Below are positions 56,124 to 64,000 of a stretch of 64,000 bases of DNA, one piece after another; positions within the stretch are counted from its first letter, which is position 1; the number at the start of each line of letters is the position of its first letter. This stretch comes from Malaciobacter marinus. GTDB lineage: Bacteria > Campylobacterota > Campylobacteria > Campylobacterales > Arcobacteraceae. The notes beneath the pieces were generated by a model that worked only from the letters and a program-made list of their open reading frames with translations, had not been told where the DNA came from and did no database searches. The stretch is taken from NCBI RefSeq assembly GCF_003544855.1, contig NZ_CP032101.1, positions 868,001 through 932,000 of the forward strand, written 5' to 3'. A program made the translations under genes and the position numbers.

Positions 56124-56510
56124 TTATGCTTCTACTTCAACAACCACGGGCGTTGATTCCCAAATTCCGTGTTTTGTACAGTATCCGTGTGCAACTAGGT
56201 TTAATTTTTTTGTTGTTGGAATAATAGTAAATGTAGTTGTATTATGAGCTTTTACATTTCCTAGTGTTCCTGGAACATATGTAGCTTTTGCTAATAGTGT
56301 TTCTTTATTATATAACGCAACAGACTCAATATAGTGATCAAAATCATCTGGATGTGTATATTCATTTCCCATTTTTACAGTTACTTCAAATGGCTCTCCT
56401 GCTTTTGCAGTTTCCTTACAGTGAATAAATGGCGAGTGTCTATCTATTAAGTCTTTTTTTGCTTCTCTTTCTACTGTATCAATATCTACGTATTTGTTAA
56501 TCTTTGGCAT
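56124..56510 (-). CDS. class II superoxide reductase-like protein (neelaredoxin type)
   Basis: This 128-residue protein corresponds to the Fe(His)4Cys domain that reduces superoxide to hydrogen peroxide. Expected ligands are H25 (DRHSPFI), H53 and H59 (YTHPDDFDHYI), and C111 with H114 (GYCTKHGIWE). No rubredoxin-like N-terminal iron site is present, so it is the one-iron class. The usual Glu-Lys before the first histidine reads D23-R24. AGGAG and a TATAAT -10 box lie upstream. It is a single-gene unit near the REP array and divergent from thiL. Confidence 0.9.
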   Translation of the reverse strand: MPKINKYVDIDTVEREAKKDLIDRHSPFIHCKETAKAGEPFEVTVKMGNEYTHPDDFDHYIESVALYNKETLLAKATYVPGTLGNVKAHNTTTFTIIPTTKKLNLVAHGYCTKHGIWESTPVVVEVEA

Positions 56511-56535
56511 TAATTCTCCTTGTTAAAATTGTATT

Positions 56536-56541
56536 ATTATA
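56536..56541 (-). promoter_or_regulatory. -10 box for the superoxide reductase gene
   Basis: On the minus strand this reads TATAAT, 25 bases before the start codon, followed by AGGAG (CTCCT on the plus strand at 56516-56520). Confidence 0.5.
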
Positions 56542-56625
56542 TAATAAAAATTATTAATCAATAAGAATATATTTTACCAAGAAAATAATTTAAGTAAAAA
56601 ATTAGATTTTAGAGGATTATTTTGA

Positions 56626-56631
56626 TATAAT
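56626..56631 (+). promoter_or_regulatory. -10 box placed six bases before the thiL start codon
   Basis: A perfect TATAAT ends six bases before the thiL ATG. Transcription normally begins about seven bases after a -10 box, so the mRNA would start at or next to the start codon. The nearest purine-rich site (AGAGGA, 56611-56616) is too far away for translation. Confidence 0.5.
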
Positions 56632-56637
56632 TGCGTC

Positions 56638-57462
56638 ATGAATAAAGAAGACTATTTTATACAACAATTTACTAATCAAACAAAACTTATAGGTGATGAT
56701 GCAGCAGTAGTTGGAAATATGGTTTATTCTCAAGATGCTTTTTTTGAAAATGTACATTTTCAAAGGGAGTGGATGAGTTTAAAACAGATTGCTACTAAAT
56801 CTATGCTTGTTAATATTTCAGATGCTATTGCTATGAATGCAAAGCCACTTTATGCACTTTTAACTGTTGCAATTCCTAAAGATTTTTCTACAAGTGATTT
56901 AAGAAAACTTGCCAATGGTTTTAAAAAAGTTGCAAAAGATTATGGTATTAAAATTATTGGTGGAGATACAATAAGCAATGAAAAACTTGATATTTCAATA
57001 ACTATTATTTCAAAAAGCCAAAATCCAATATATAGAAGTGGAGTAAAGATTGATGATTTAGTATGTTATACAGGAGATCTTGGTAGTTGCAAGAAGGATT
57101 TGAAAAAAGCTTTAAAGGGCAAAAAAATAGCTTCAAAATCAAAACTTATAAAGCCAAAATTAAAAGGTGATTTTTTTTATGATATTTCAAAATATGTAAA
57201 TGCTTCTTTAGATATATCAGATGGATTATTTTTTGAGTTAGAAAGATTATCAAAAGCAAGTAAGGTAGATTTTGAATTTTTTGATAAAATATCATCTGAT
57301 ATAGGTACATCAGGTGAAGAGTATGAAATGCTTTTTACTTTTTCTAAAAAGAATCTTGAAAAGATTATGCAAAGTGCTAAAAAACATAATGTGTCTTTAA
57401 ATATATTTGCAAAAGCAATAAAAGGCAGCTATAAAACAGATGCAAAAAATCATCACTTTTAA
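56638..57462 (+). CDS. thiL: thiamine-monophosphate kinase ThiL
   Basis: ThiL phosphorylates thiamine monophosphate to the active cofactor thiamine diphosphate. The 274-residue protein shows IGDDAAVV at residues 18-25, MLVNISDAIAMNAKPLYALL, IGGDTISNEKL and a later LDISDGLFFELERL, all metal/ATP-binding parts of the PurM-like fold. It is shorter than enterobacterial ThiL, mainly in the C-terminal domain, as in other Campylobacterota. No alternative start exists upstream in frame, because a TGA lies 15 bases before the ATG. Confidence 0.9.
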   Translation: MNKEDYFIQQFTNQTKLIGDDAAVVGNMVYSQDAFFENVHFQREWMSLKQIATKSMLVNISDAIAMNAKPLYALLTVAIPKDFSTSDLRKLANGFKKVAKDYGIKIIGGDTISNEKLDISITIISKSQNPIYRSGVKIDDLVCYTGDLGSCKKDLKKALKGKKIASKSKLIKPKLKGDFFYDISKYVNASLDISDGLFFELERLSKASKVDFEFFDKISSDIGTSGEEYEMLFTFSKKNLEKIMQSAKKHNVSLNIFAKAIKGSYKTDAKNHHF

Positions 57463-57497
57463 TACAATACAAAAAACAATCAAAATGAGGAATAAAA

Positions 57498-58565
57498 TTG
57501 ACTAATATACAAAGATACTTAAATCATGCAAAAATAAATGTTGTTTTCAAACAAAGTAAAGATGACTTTGTTGTAACAGAAGAGCCTTTATATGAGTTTT
57601 CAAAGGAGGGTGAGCATCTAATTATAAAGTTTAGAAAAAAAGAGCTGACAACGTGGGATGCAGTTTCTATATTTGCTAATCACTTTGGATGTAAACATAG
57701 AGATATTGGTTATGCAGGCTTAAAAGATAAAAATGCAATGACAATTCAATCTATATCTGTACATAAAAAATATGAAGATAAACTAAGTAGTTTTAATCAT
57801 GAAAAAATAAAAATATTAGAAACTACTTATCATAATAATAAAATAAAAATAGGGCATTTAAAAGGAAATAAGTTTTTTATTAGATTAAAAAGAGTTAGTC
57901 CTGTTGATGCTAGAATTATAGAGCAAGTTTTAGCTCAAATTGCTGCTTTTGGAATACCAAACTATTTTGGTTTTCAAAGATTCGGAATTGAGGGAGATAA
58001 TTATAAAAAAGGTGAAGCAATAATAAATGGAACTTTAAAAGAAAAAGATAGAAAACTAAGACAAATGTTTATTAACTCTTATCAAAGTTATCTTTTTAAT
58101 AATTGGCTTTCAAAAAGAATAGAAATTTCAAAACTAATTGAATCTTTTGAACCAAAAGAGATTTATGAAAAATTAAATCTTCCTTTAGATTTAGTAAAAC
58201 AGATGAAAAGTCAAGAACATCCTTTTAAAATAATGCATGGAGATTTAATGTCACATTATCCTTTTGGTAAGATTTTTTATGTTGAAGATATACAAAGTGA
58301 AGCTTCAAAATTTTATGCAAAAGATAGAGTTCCAACTGGACTTTTATGCGGTAAAAAGATTAAAAAAGCTCAAGGTGAAGCATTGAGTATTGAGGAAGAT
58401 TTTACAAAAGAAGTTCTTCAAGAAGATGGTGCAAGAAGATTTGCTTGGATATTCCCTTCTGATATTGAAAGTAATTATAAAGAAGATAAAAACTGGATGG
58501 AGTTATCTTTTTATCTTCCAAAAGGCTCATATGCTACTGAATTAATTGCAGAACTTATTCATTAA
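57498..58565 (+). CDS. truD: tRNA pseudouridine(13) synthase TruD
   Basis: TruD isomerises U13 of tRNA-Glu. The 355-residue protein contains the catalytic aspartate in GYAGLKDKNAMTIQ, the segment NYFGFQRFGIEGDNY, the conserved FINSYQSYLFNNWLSKRI, and the C-terminal region FAWIFPSDIESNY with LPKGSYATELIAELI. Initiation is at TTG with GAGGA upstream. The gene starts 35 bases after thiL, and the two could be co-transcribed. Confidence 0.94.
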   Translation: MTNIQRYLNHAKINVVFKQSKDDFVVTEEPLYEFSKEGEHLIIKFRKKELTTWDAVSIFANHFGCKHRDIGYAGLKDKNAMTIQSISVHKKYEDKLSSFNHEKIKILETTYHNNKIKIGHLKGNKFFIRLKRVSPVDARIIEQVLAQIAAFGIPNYFGFQRFGIEGDNYKKGEAIINGTLKEKDRKLRQMFINSYQSYLFNNWLSKRIEISKLIESFEPKEIYEKLNLPLDLVKQMKSQEHPFKIMHGDLMSHYPFGKIFYVEDIQSEASKFYAKDRVPTGLLCGKKIKKAQGEALSIEEDFTKEVLQEDGARRFAWIFPSDIESNYKEDKNWMELSFYLPKGSYATELIAELIH

Positions 58566-58648
58566 ATATAAAAAAAATGACTCTTTTGTTTATATAGTTA
58601 AGTTAAAAAAAGATAGACTTATAATATAAAAGTTTATAAAGGCTGTAT

Positions 58649-59002
58649 ATGAAATATGAAGAGTTAATTAAAGAACTTTGTGATGTGATTAAAGAGTCCG
58701 AAATTCATGCTTGTAAGATATATGAAGATTTTGAATTTTTACAAGAAAGTATTGAAAATATGGATCTTTCTATAAGAGAAAAAGAGAAGCTAGATGATAA
58801 AATTTCCAATTCACTTGGGCTTTTACAGCATCAAGATTTACATAGACAAAGAATAGAAAGAGTCGTAAATTTTGTTTGTGAGAAAAATAATATCGATAAA
58901 TCTCAATATAATCTAGCTGATTCTGCTAAAAATATTGATAATAGTGAAGACAATATGTCAGAAGAGGATTTGGAAGCTTTGATTAAACAAATGCAAGGTT
59001 GA
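58649..59002 (+). CDS. small CheZ-like protein, putative chemotaxis phosphatase
   Basis: This 117-residue, fully helical protein has the segment LGLLQHQDLHRQRIERVVNF. Aspartate D63 and glutamine Q67 are spaced like the D143/Q147 pair of CheZ (QDLTGQ), which dephosphorylates CheY. An acidic linker (NIDNSEDNMSEEDLEALIKQ) ends in a short amphipathic C-terminal helix, as in CheZ, where that end binds CheY. It is much shorter than the roughly 210-250 residue CheZ proteins, lacking most of the N-terminal helix. A chemoreceptor gene is convergent immediately downstream, which fits a chemotaxis role. The assignment is motif-based. Confidence 0.65.
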   Translation: MKYEELIKELCDVIKESEIHACKIYEDFEFLQESIENMDLSIREKEKLDDKISNSLGLLQHQDLHRQRIERVVNFVCEKNNIDKSQYNLADSAKNIDNSEDNMSEEDLEALIKQMQG

Positions 59003-59032
59003 GAAAAGAAGAAAGTTTATTTCTTCTTTTCT
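59002..59032. terminator. bidirectional terminator between CheZ-like and chemoreceptor genes
   Basis: A 13-bp perfect stem (AGAAAAGAAGAAA pairing with TTTCTTCTTTTCT) closes on GTTTA. It begins in the stop codon of the forward gene and ends next to the stop of the reverse gene, with T-rich sequence after it. Confidence 0.8.
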
Positions 59033-61228
59033 TTACTTTTTCATATTCCTACAAACATCTTTTTTTAAGGCATTTAATTCCCCAAAGATTCTTAAAGCTT
59101 CTATTTCTACTTCTCTTGCTTGTTCATTTAATAAAACATTATCTTGTTTATTTGCATTTGAAGTAACAAGTGTTTGAAGTTTTGTACTTAAGTTTTTGTT
59201 TAACTTTCTTAATTTTTCAATGGCATTTGTATCAACATTTGTTGTTGAGTTTTCATAGTTTTTAATCCACTCTTCAAGTGAATTAGTCTCTTTAACATCC
59301 CAAGTGTTATATTTGCCAAGTTGTGAATATACTTTATCTTTTAGTTTTAATACATCAACTTTTAATTTTGCTGTATCATAAACTAAATCAACATTTGCAA
59401 CTCCATCTCTTGCTTCTTCTAAGAAATTTGCTCTTGAAGCTGCTGTTACAAGTGAATCTGACATAAATGCAATTTGCGCAGACATTTTTGATATATCATC
59501 TGCAACTGTAGCATTTCTTTGTGTTGAGTGATCTAGGTTATTTACTGCATCATTTATTTGAACGATTCCTTTTTCTTGTTCTTTAGATGCAGTTGCAACA
59601 CTATCAATCATCTCTATTGTATTTGATATATGACTATTTAATTCATTATATCCTTCTATCATATTAGTTGAAATACTTTTACCTTTTGTTGCTTTATCAC
59701 TTGCATCTTCAACTAGTTCTTTAATCTCTCTTGCTGCTTGGGCACTTCTACTTGCAAGATTTCTAACTTCACCTGCAACAACTGCGAAACCTTTTCCAGC
59801 TTCACCTGCAGTTGCTGCTTCAACTGCTGCATTTAATGAAAGAATATTTGTTTGGAATGCTATTTGGTCAATTACTTCAATTGCTTCATTTATTGCTGTA
59901 ACTTTTGAATTTATCTCTTCCATTGATATTGCTGTTGTATTTGCAAGATCAAGACCTTTTTTAGCTGAACCTGTTACATTTTGAGCTAAGCTAGCCATCC
60001 TAACTGTAGCTTCTGTATTTCCTTTTATATTAGAAGTGATTTGCTCTAATGCAGCAGCTGTTTCTTCTAAACTTGATGCTTGTTCATTTGATGAAGCAGA
60101 TAAGTTCTCAGAAGCAGTTGAAAGTAAATGAGTATTTTTACTAAGCTCATCACCTGTGTTCATAATCATTGCTAATATTTCAGAAGTGTTATTTCCCACA
60201 AGTTTAATTCCAGCAGCTAAAGAACCTAAGTCTCCATAAATGCCTTTGTCATCAATTTTGTAATCAAAGTTTGATTCTGAATAGTTTCTTAATGTATCAT
60301 TGATTTTATCTAAAGTCTCTTTTGTACTTAAAATCATCAAATTAAGTTTATTTTTCAAATCTTCCACATATGGGTTTGCTGCTTTTGATTGTACACTGTA
60401 AACGAAGAAACCATTTCCAGTTTTTTCTAAAATATCATTTGCTTCTTCTATTACTAACTCATCTTGCTTTAAGCCATCTCTTACTTTATCCATATAAGCA
60501 TTGAATAAGTTTGCAACTTCTCCAACTTCGTCTTTTGAATCAACTTCTAATTTTATATTTGTATCATTTGAGTTTAAAAGGTTTTGAAATCCCTCTTTAA
60601 GTTTCCCTATAGGATTTGTAGCTTTTTTTACTACTAATAAAACTAAACCAATTGTAATCCATCCAAGTATTGTTGAAATAATTAAAATTTCAACTATCAA
60701 ATCATAAATTCTTCCATCAGCTTCATCTAAAGAGAATGTTAAATCCATAATTCCTATTACATCACCTTCTTGTTGATTTGCATGACACATCAAACACTCT
60801 TGTGCTGCAATCATAGGCTTAATCATTCTTAAGTTATGATTTTCACCTTCTCTTACTTCAAGAATTTGTGACTTTTTCGTTTCAAATGATTTAAGAATAT
60901 CTTTATCTTTTGTAAATTCTGCTCCTGGATGGTACATCTCAATTAGTGGTTTACTCTTTGCTACCACTAATTCTCTTACACCTTTTATCTGTCTTGCTTC
61001 TTCTTCAGCTTTTGCAATTTGTACAGGATCACCTGTATTCATAGCATACCTTAGACTTTGAAACATAGCACTATTTAACATTGCAAGGTTCTCTTTTGTT
61101 ACGGCAATAGAGTCCTCTTTTACGCTTTTTGTTGTAAAATAAACGATAGTTAAACTACTAATGGTCATCAATATCAGTAAAGAAAATATTATTTTATTAC
61201 TTATCTTTTTTGTTACGATATCGAGCAT
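59033..61228 (-). CDS. methyl-accepting chemotaxis protein with CxxCH-containing sensor domain
   Basis: This 731-residue inner-membrane chemoreceptor has TM1 at about 13-32 and a periplasmic domain at 33-177. In that domain C145-L-M-C148-H149 forms a c-type haem attachment motif (ECLMCHANQ), as in the DUF3365/Tll0287-like sensors. TM2 (178-200), a HAMP region and a linker follow. The signalling domain carries the hairpin tip [20 protein letters not shown]-type sequence and [20 protein letters not shown]-terminal helical extension of about 100 residues follows. A redox or gas ligand is likely but inferred. AAGGGGCG precedes the ATG. Confidence 0.92.
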   Translation of the reverse strand: MLDIVTKKISNKIIFSLLILMTISSLTIVYFTTKSVKEDSIAVTKENLAMLNSAMFQSLRYAMNTGDPVQIAKAEEEARQIKGVRELVVAKSKPLIEMYHPGAEFTKDKDILKSFETKKSQILEVREGENHNLRMIKPMIAAQECLMCHANQQEGDVIGIMDLTFSLDEADGRIYDLIVEILIISTILGWITIGLVLLVVKKATNPIGKLKEGFQNLLNSNDTNIKLEVDSKDEVGEVANLFNAYMDKVRDGLKQDELVIEEANDILEKTGNGFFVYSVQSKAANPYVEDLKNKLNLMILSTKETLDKINDTLRNYSESNFDYKIDDKGIYGDLGSLAAGIKLVGNNTSEILAMIMNTGDELSKNTHLLSTASENLSASSNEQASSLEETAAALEQITSNIKGNTEATVRMASLAQNVTGSAKKGLDLANTTAISMEEINSKVTAINEAIEVIDQIAFQTNILSLNAAVEAATAGEAGKGFAVVAGEVRNLASRSAQAAREIKELVEDASDKATKGKSISTNMIEGYNELNSHISNTIEMIDSVATASKEQEKGIVQINDAVNNLDHSTQRNATVADDISKMSAQIAFMSDSLVTAASRANFLEEARDGVANVDLVYDTAKLKVDVLKLKDKVYSQLGKYNTWDVKETNSLEEWIKNYENSTTNVDTNAIEKLRKLNKNLSTKLQTLVTSNANKQDNVLLNEQAREVEIEALRIFGELNALKKDVCRNMKK

Positions 61229-61377
61229 TATAACGCCCCTTTTTTTTAAGTTTATTTATTATATAATGAAATTCATTTAGATATGGTTATCTAGGTGTAA
61301 AAAAGTATTATTTCGGTAGAAAAGTAACACTTTTTTTAAGGAAATTAATTAAAAATAATTTTAAAGAGATTCAAAGA

Positions 61378-61941
61378 ATGATAGTTGGTATTGAAGGAAA
61401 AATAGAAAAAAAAGAGCCTACTTTTTTACATATAAATGCAAATGGACTTATTTATGAAGTATTTGTTTCTATTAATTGTAGTTCAAAAATAACGAAAAAT
61501 GAAGTCAAGCTTTATACTACTCATATTATTAGAGAAGATGCACAAAATTTATATGGTTTTTTAGATTTAAATGAAAAAAAACTTTTTGATACAGTAATTA
61601 AAATAAATGGTGTTGGACCAAAAGTTGCACTTGCAATTTGTTCTACTTTTACTCCTTCATCTTTTTCACAAATTGTTAGCTCAAATGATATATCTATGCT
61701 TAAAAGAGTTCCAGGAATTGGACCAAAAGGTGCTAGTAGAATTTTAGTAGAGCTTTCTGGGTTTGTTATTGATGGTGAAAGTGATGATGAGTCTTCAAAT
61801 GCAACAAATGCTTTAGAAGCTGCTCTTGCTTTGGAATCATTAGGTTTCAAAAAAGATGTAGTTTCAAAAGTGCTTAAAACTTGTGTTAGTACAAATACAG
61901 GTGAACTTGTAAAAGAAGCTTTAAAAAAGCTTCAAAAATAA
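61378..61941 (+). CDS. ruvA: Holliday junction DNA helicase subunit RuvA
   Basis: RuvA binds four-way DNA junctions and recruits the RuvB motor. The 187-residue protein has the OB-fold start [19 protein letters not shown], the helix-hairpin-helix motifs [19 protein letters not shown] and [19 protein letters not shown], and the C-terminal RuvB-binding domain ALAALESLGF-like. It is a little shorter than the 200-residue norm because the linker is short. ddl follows 14 bases later, the order also seen in Campylobacter. Confidence 0.95.
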   Translation: MIVGIEGKIEKKEPTFLHINANGLIYEVFVSINCSSKITKNEVKLYTTHIIREDAQNLYGFLDLNEKKLFDTVIKINGVGPKVALAICSTFTPSSFSQIVSSNDISMLKRVPGIGPKGASRILVELSGFVIDGESDDESSNATNALEAALALESLGFKKDVVSKVLKTCVSTNTGELVKEALKKLQK

Positions 61942-61955
61942 CTTAGGAGTTAAGA

Positions 61956-62996
61956 TTGAAATTAGGGATTATTTTTGGTGGGGTTTCTTATGAACATGAA
62001 ATCTCTATTGTATCTGCAATAGCCATGAAAGATGTTATAAATGTTCAAATAGAGTATATATTTTTAGATGAAAATAGAGATTTTTATCATATTCCAACAG
62101 ATACAATAAAATCTAAACTTTTTAGTTCTAGTGAGTATAAAAAATGCCAAAAACTTTTATTGCAAAAAGATGGTTTTTTTACACAAGCTGGATTTTTATC
62201 AAAACCTAAAAAGTTAGAAGCAGATGTTTATTTAAATATGATGCATGGTGGTGATGGCGAAGATGGTGTAATTGCTTCACTTTTAGAGTTTAATAATCTT
62301 GATTTTATAGGTCCAAGAAAAGAAGCTTGTACTGTTAGTTTTAATAAATTTTTAACAAAAGGTTATGCTCATAGTGTAAATGTAAAAACTATTGATTATA
62401 AATATTTTACAAAAGATGATGAGATTTTAATTGAAGATTTCCCTGTAATAATTAAGCCAGTAAGACTTGGTAGTTCTATTGGTGTATCAGTTGTAAAATC
62501 AAAAGAAGAGTTAGAGTATGCTCTTGATGTGGCTTTTGAATTTGATGATGCGATAATAATAGAGCCTTTTGTAAATGGAATAAAAGAGTATAACCTAGCA
62601 GCTTGTAAAATAGCTGGTGAGTTTGAGTTTTCTATTATTGAAGAGCCTCAAAAAGCAGAGTTTTTGGATTTTGATAAAAAATATTTAGATTTTGCTAGAA
62701 CTAGTACTGCTTTAAAAGCTGATATATCAAAAGAGCTAGAAGAAAAAATAAAAGAAAAATTTAAAGCTATTTATAATACACAATTTGAGGGAGCACTTAT
62801 TAGGTGTGATTTTTTTGTTAAAGATGATGAAGTATATTTAAATGAAATAAACCCAGTTCCAGGAAGTATGGCAAACTATCTTTTCTCAAATTTTGATGAA
62901 GTTATAAAAAAACTTTCTAAATCATTGCCAAAAACAAGAAAGATTTTAATAAACTATGAGTATGTAAATAAGATTCAAGCAAGTAAAGGGAAATAA
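61956..62996 (+). CDS. ddl: D-alanine--D-alanine ligase Ddl
   Basis: Ddl makes the D-Ala-D-Ala dipeptide for peptidoglycan. The 346-residue ATP-grasp protein has IIFGGVSYEHEISIVSA at its start, LNMMHGGDGEDGVIASLLE, PVIIKPVRLGSSIGVSVVKS and the metal-binding RCDFFVKDDEVYLNEINPVPGSM. Initiation is at TTG with AGGAG six bases upstream. It directly precedes a hydrolase gene and a murF-like gene, whose product would use the dipeptide. Confidence 0.96.
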   Translation: MKLGIIFGGVSYEHEISIVSAIAMKDVINVQIEYIFLDENRDFYHIPTDTIKSKLFSSSEYKKCQKLLLQKDGFFTQAGFLSKPKKLEADVYLNMMHGGDGEDGVIASLLEFNNLDFIGPRKEACTVSFNKFLTKGYAHSVNVKTIDYKYFTKDDEILIEDFPVIIKPVRLGSSIGVSVVKSKEELEYALDVAFEFDDAIIIEPFVNGIKEYNLAACKIAGEFEFSIIEEPQKAEFLDFDKKYLDFARTSTALKADISKELEEKIKEKFKAIYNTQFEGALIRCDFFVKDDEVYLNEINPVPGSMANYLFSNFDEVIKKLSKSLPKTRKILINYEYVNKIQASKGK

Positions 62997-63716
62997 TTGG
63001 CAGTTAAGAATATAGCAGTTTTTGAAAAAGAGTTTGATGTATCTTATGAAATAGTAAATGCAAATGCAAAACAAGATATAGTTTTCTTGCATGGTTGGGG
63101 AAGTAATAAGCAAATTATGAAAAATGCTTTTGAACATTGCTTGGAAGACTTTAGACATATTTATATTGATATGCCAGGTTTTGGAAAAACATCAAATAGT
63201 TATATTTTGCATACAAATGATTATGCTTTAATAGTTGAAAAACTACTTTATGCTATAAAATCAGAACCAGTTGCGATTGTAGGACACTCATATGGTGGAA
63301 AAGTTGCAACTTTATTAAAACCAAAAAATCTTGTTTTATTAAGTAGTGCTGGTATAGTTGAGAAAAAAAGTTTAGATGTAAAACTAAAAATTTTTCTTGC
63401 CAAAATATTTAATAAATTGGGTTTTTTAAAACTAACTAAAATTTTTAGAAGTAAAGATGTAGATTCAATGAGTGAAAATATGTATGAAACTTTTAAAAAT
63501 GTAGTAAATGAAGATTTTAGCAAACAGTTTTCAAACTTTCCAAATAATGCACTTATTTTTTGGGGAGAAGAAGATAAAGCAACTTCACTTGAGTCAGGGA
63601 AGAAATTATCACAGTTAATTAAAAAATCAAAATTCAAATCATACAAAGCAGATCACTTTTTTTTCTGTATTCATGCAGAAGATATAGCAAAGGAAATAAA
63701 GAATGGAATACTTTAA
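62997..63716 (+). CDS. alpha/beta hydrolase
   Basis: This 239-residue alpha/beta-hydrolase has FLHGWGSNKQIM (oxyanion region), the nucleophile elbow GHSYGGKVA with the catalytic serine, a likely acid in WGEEDKATS and a final histidine in ADHFFF. The substrate is unknown. Initiation is at TTG, one base after the ddl stop codon, with AAAGGG upstream. A hydrolase gene between ddl and murF is conserved in Campylobacter, which hints at a cell-envelope role but does not prove it. Confidence 0.85.
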   Translation: MAVKNIAVFEKEFDVSYEIVNANAKQDIVFLHGWGSNKQIMKNAFEHCLEDFRHIYIDMPGFGKTSNSYILHTNDYALIVEKLLYAIKSEPVAIVGHSYGGKVATLLKPKNLVLLSSAGIVEKKSLDVKLKIFLAKIFNKLGFLKLTKIFRSKDVDSMSENMYETFKNVVNEDFSKQFSNFPNNALIFWGEEDKATSLESGKKLSQLIKKSKFKSYKADHFFFCIHAEDIAKEIKNGIL

Positions 63717-64000
63717 TTTATTTACTGAAATAGTTTTCATAATGGCACTTGGTTGGTATATGATTACTAATTTGCAGTGGTATAATTATAAGCTAGAAAG
63801 AGTTATATTAAAGCATCATAAACAAGAATGGCATTTTACATATTTTGTTTTTCCTATTGTTATTTTTTATGTATTAAATGATATAGCTTTTGCTATATTC
63901 TTTTATGTATTTTATGCAGGTTTATTTTATCTTTGGAATAAAAAACTTGATAGACCACTTGTTCTTACTTCAAGAGTAAAAAGATTTTTGGCAATTTTAT
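63703..64000 (+). CDS. murF: membrane N-terminus of a probable MurF, truncated by the window
   Basis: An ATG at 63703, overlapping the hydrolase by 14 bases, opens a frame of 99 residues to the window edge without a stop codon. It holds about three hydrophobic segments (EIVFIMALGWYMI, FTYFVFPIVIFYVL, DIAFAIFFYVFYAGLFYL) and ends KKLDRPLVLTSRVKRFLAIL. In Campylobacterota, murF (D-Ala-D-Ala-adding ligase) lies at this place after ddl and the hydrolase and can carry a membrane N-terminal extension. The catalytic domain is outside the window, so the call rests on context. Confidence 0.5.
   Translation, partial: MEYFNLFTEIVFIMALGWYMITNLQWYNYKLERVILKHHKQEWHFTYFVFPIVIFYVLNDIAFAIFFYVFYAGLFYLWNKKLDRPLVLTSRVKRFLAIL

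Overview
The window is AT-rich bacterial DNA with densely packed genes. It most likely comes from the chromosome of a member of the Arcobacter group (Campylobacterota). Support comes from codon use (AGA arginine, AAA lysine), TATAAT-type -10 boxes with little -35 signal, short RecO and Pgi proteins, pgl-type bacillosamine genes, and gene order remembered from Campylobacter relatives: galU-pgi, gmhB-hldD-hldE, apt/dedA/pepA/ychF and ruvA-ddl-hydrolase-murF. No tRNA, rRNA or CRISPR array was seen.

Layout. 1-8.2 kb: a truncated membrane sensor, ispG, a dnaB helicase gene whose P-loop is split by a LAGLIDADG intein, galU, pgi, a nucleotidyltransferase-like gene, a pseudopilin and gmhB. 8.2-10.1 kb: an inserted segment that separates gmhB from hldD. 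It carries a REP-associated tyrosine transposase (RAYT) and an exported ATP-dependent DNA ligase, each bracketed by near-identical arrays of small inverted hairpin repeats. 10.1-17.6 kb: hldD, hldE, apt, wzz, trpB, dedA, pepA. 17.8-45.3 kb: a large surface-polysaccharide locus between pepA and ychF. It consists of ugd, one tightly packed run of 22 genes (19427-43148), and pglF. 45.4-64 kb: ychF, an HDOD protein, a protein with a degenerate GGDEF domain, recO, ppnP, a tandem NosL-like protein, a FecCD-type ABC importer with a DUF364 protein, a superoxide reductase, thiL, truD, a small CheZ-like protein, a chemoreceptor with a CxxCH motif, ruvA, ddl, a hydrolase and the start of a murF-like gene.

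The polysaccharide locus can be read as a pathway. pglF/pglE/pglD/pglC would make diacetylbacillosamine and load it on undecaprenyl phosphate. A wbpA/B/E/D/I-like set would make UDP-ManNAc(3NAc)A. The wbpG/hisH/hisF trio would turn the 3-acetamido group into an acetamidino group, as in Pseudomonas aeruginosa O5 LPS. A dehydratase, an aminotransferase and a formyltransferase suggest a second, N-formylated amino sugar. ugd and a GalE-like epimerase add uronic acids. Wzx, Wzy and the distant Wzz would export and polymerise the repeat unit. A heparinase-like lyase and its bi-domain oxidoreductase partner sit inside the operon.

The least ordinary signal is a family of about 47 small hairpin repeats. 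Each unit is a GGAA or GGAG tag followed by a short stem-loop, and units occur as inverted pairs. They form nine intergenic arrays plus one single copy. They resemble REP/BIME elements, the RAYT is their likely partner, and stem covariation supports selection on structure. Array copies bracket the RAYT, the ligase, ugd, pglF and the ABC importer operon, and sit at both ends of the polysaccharide island.
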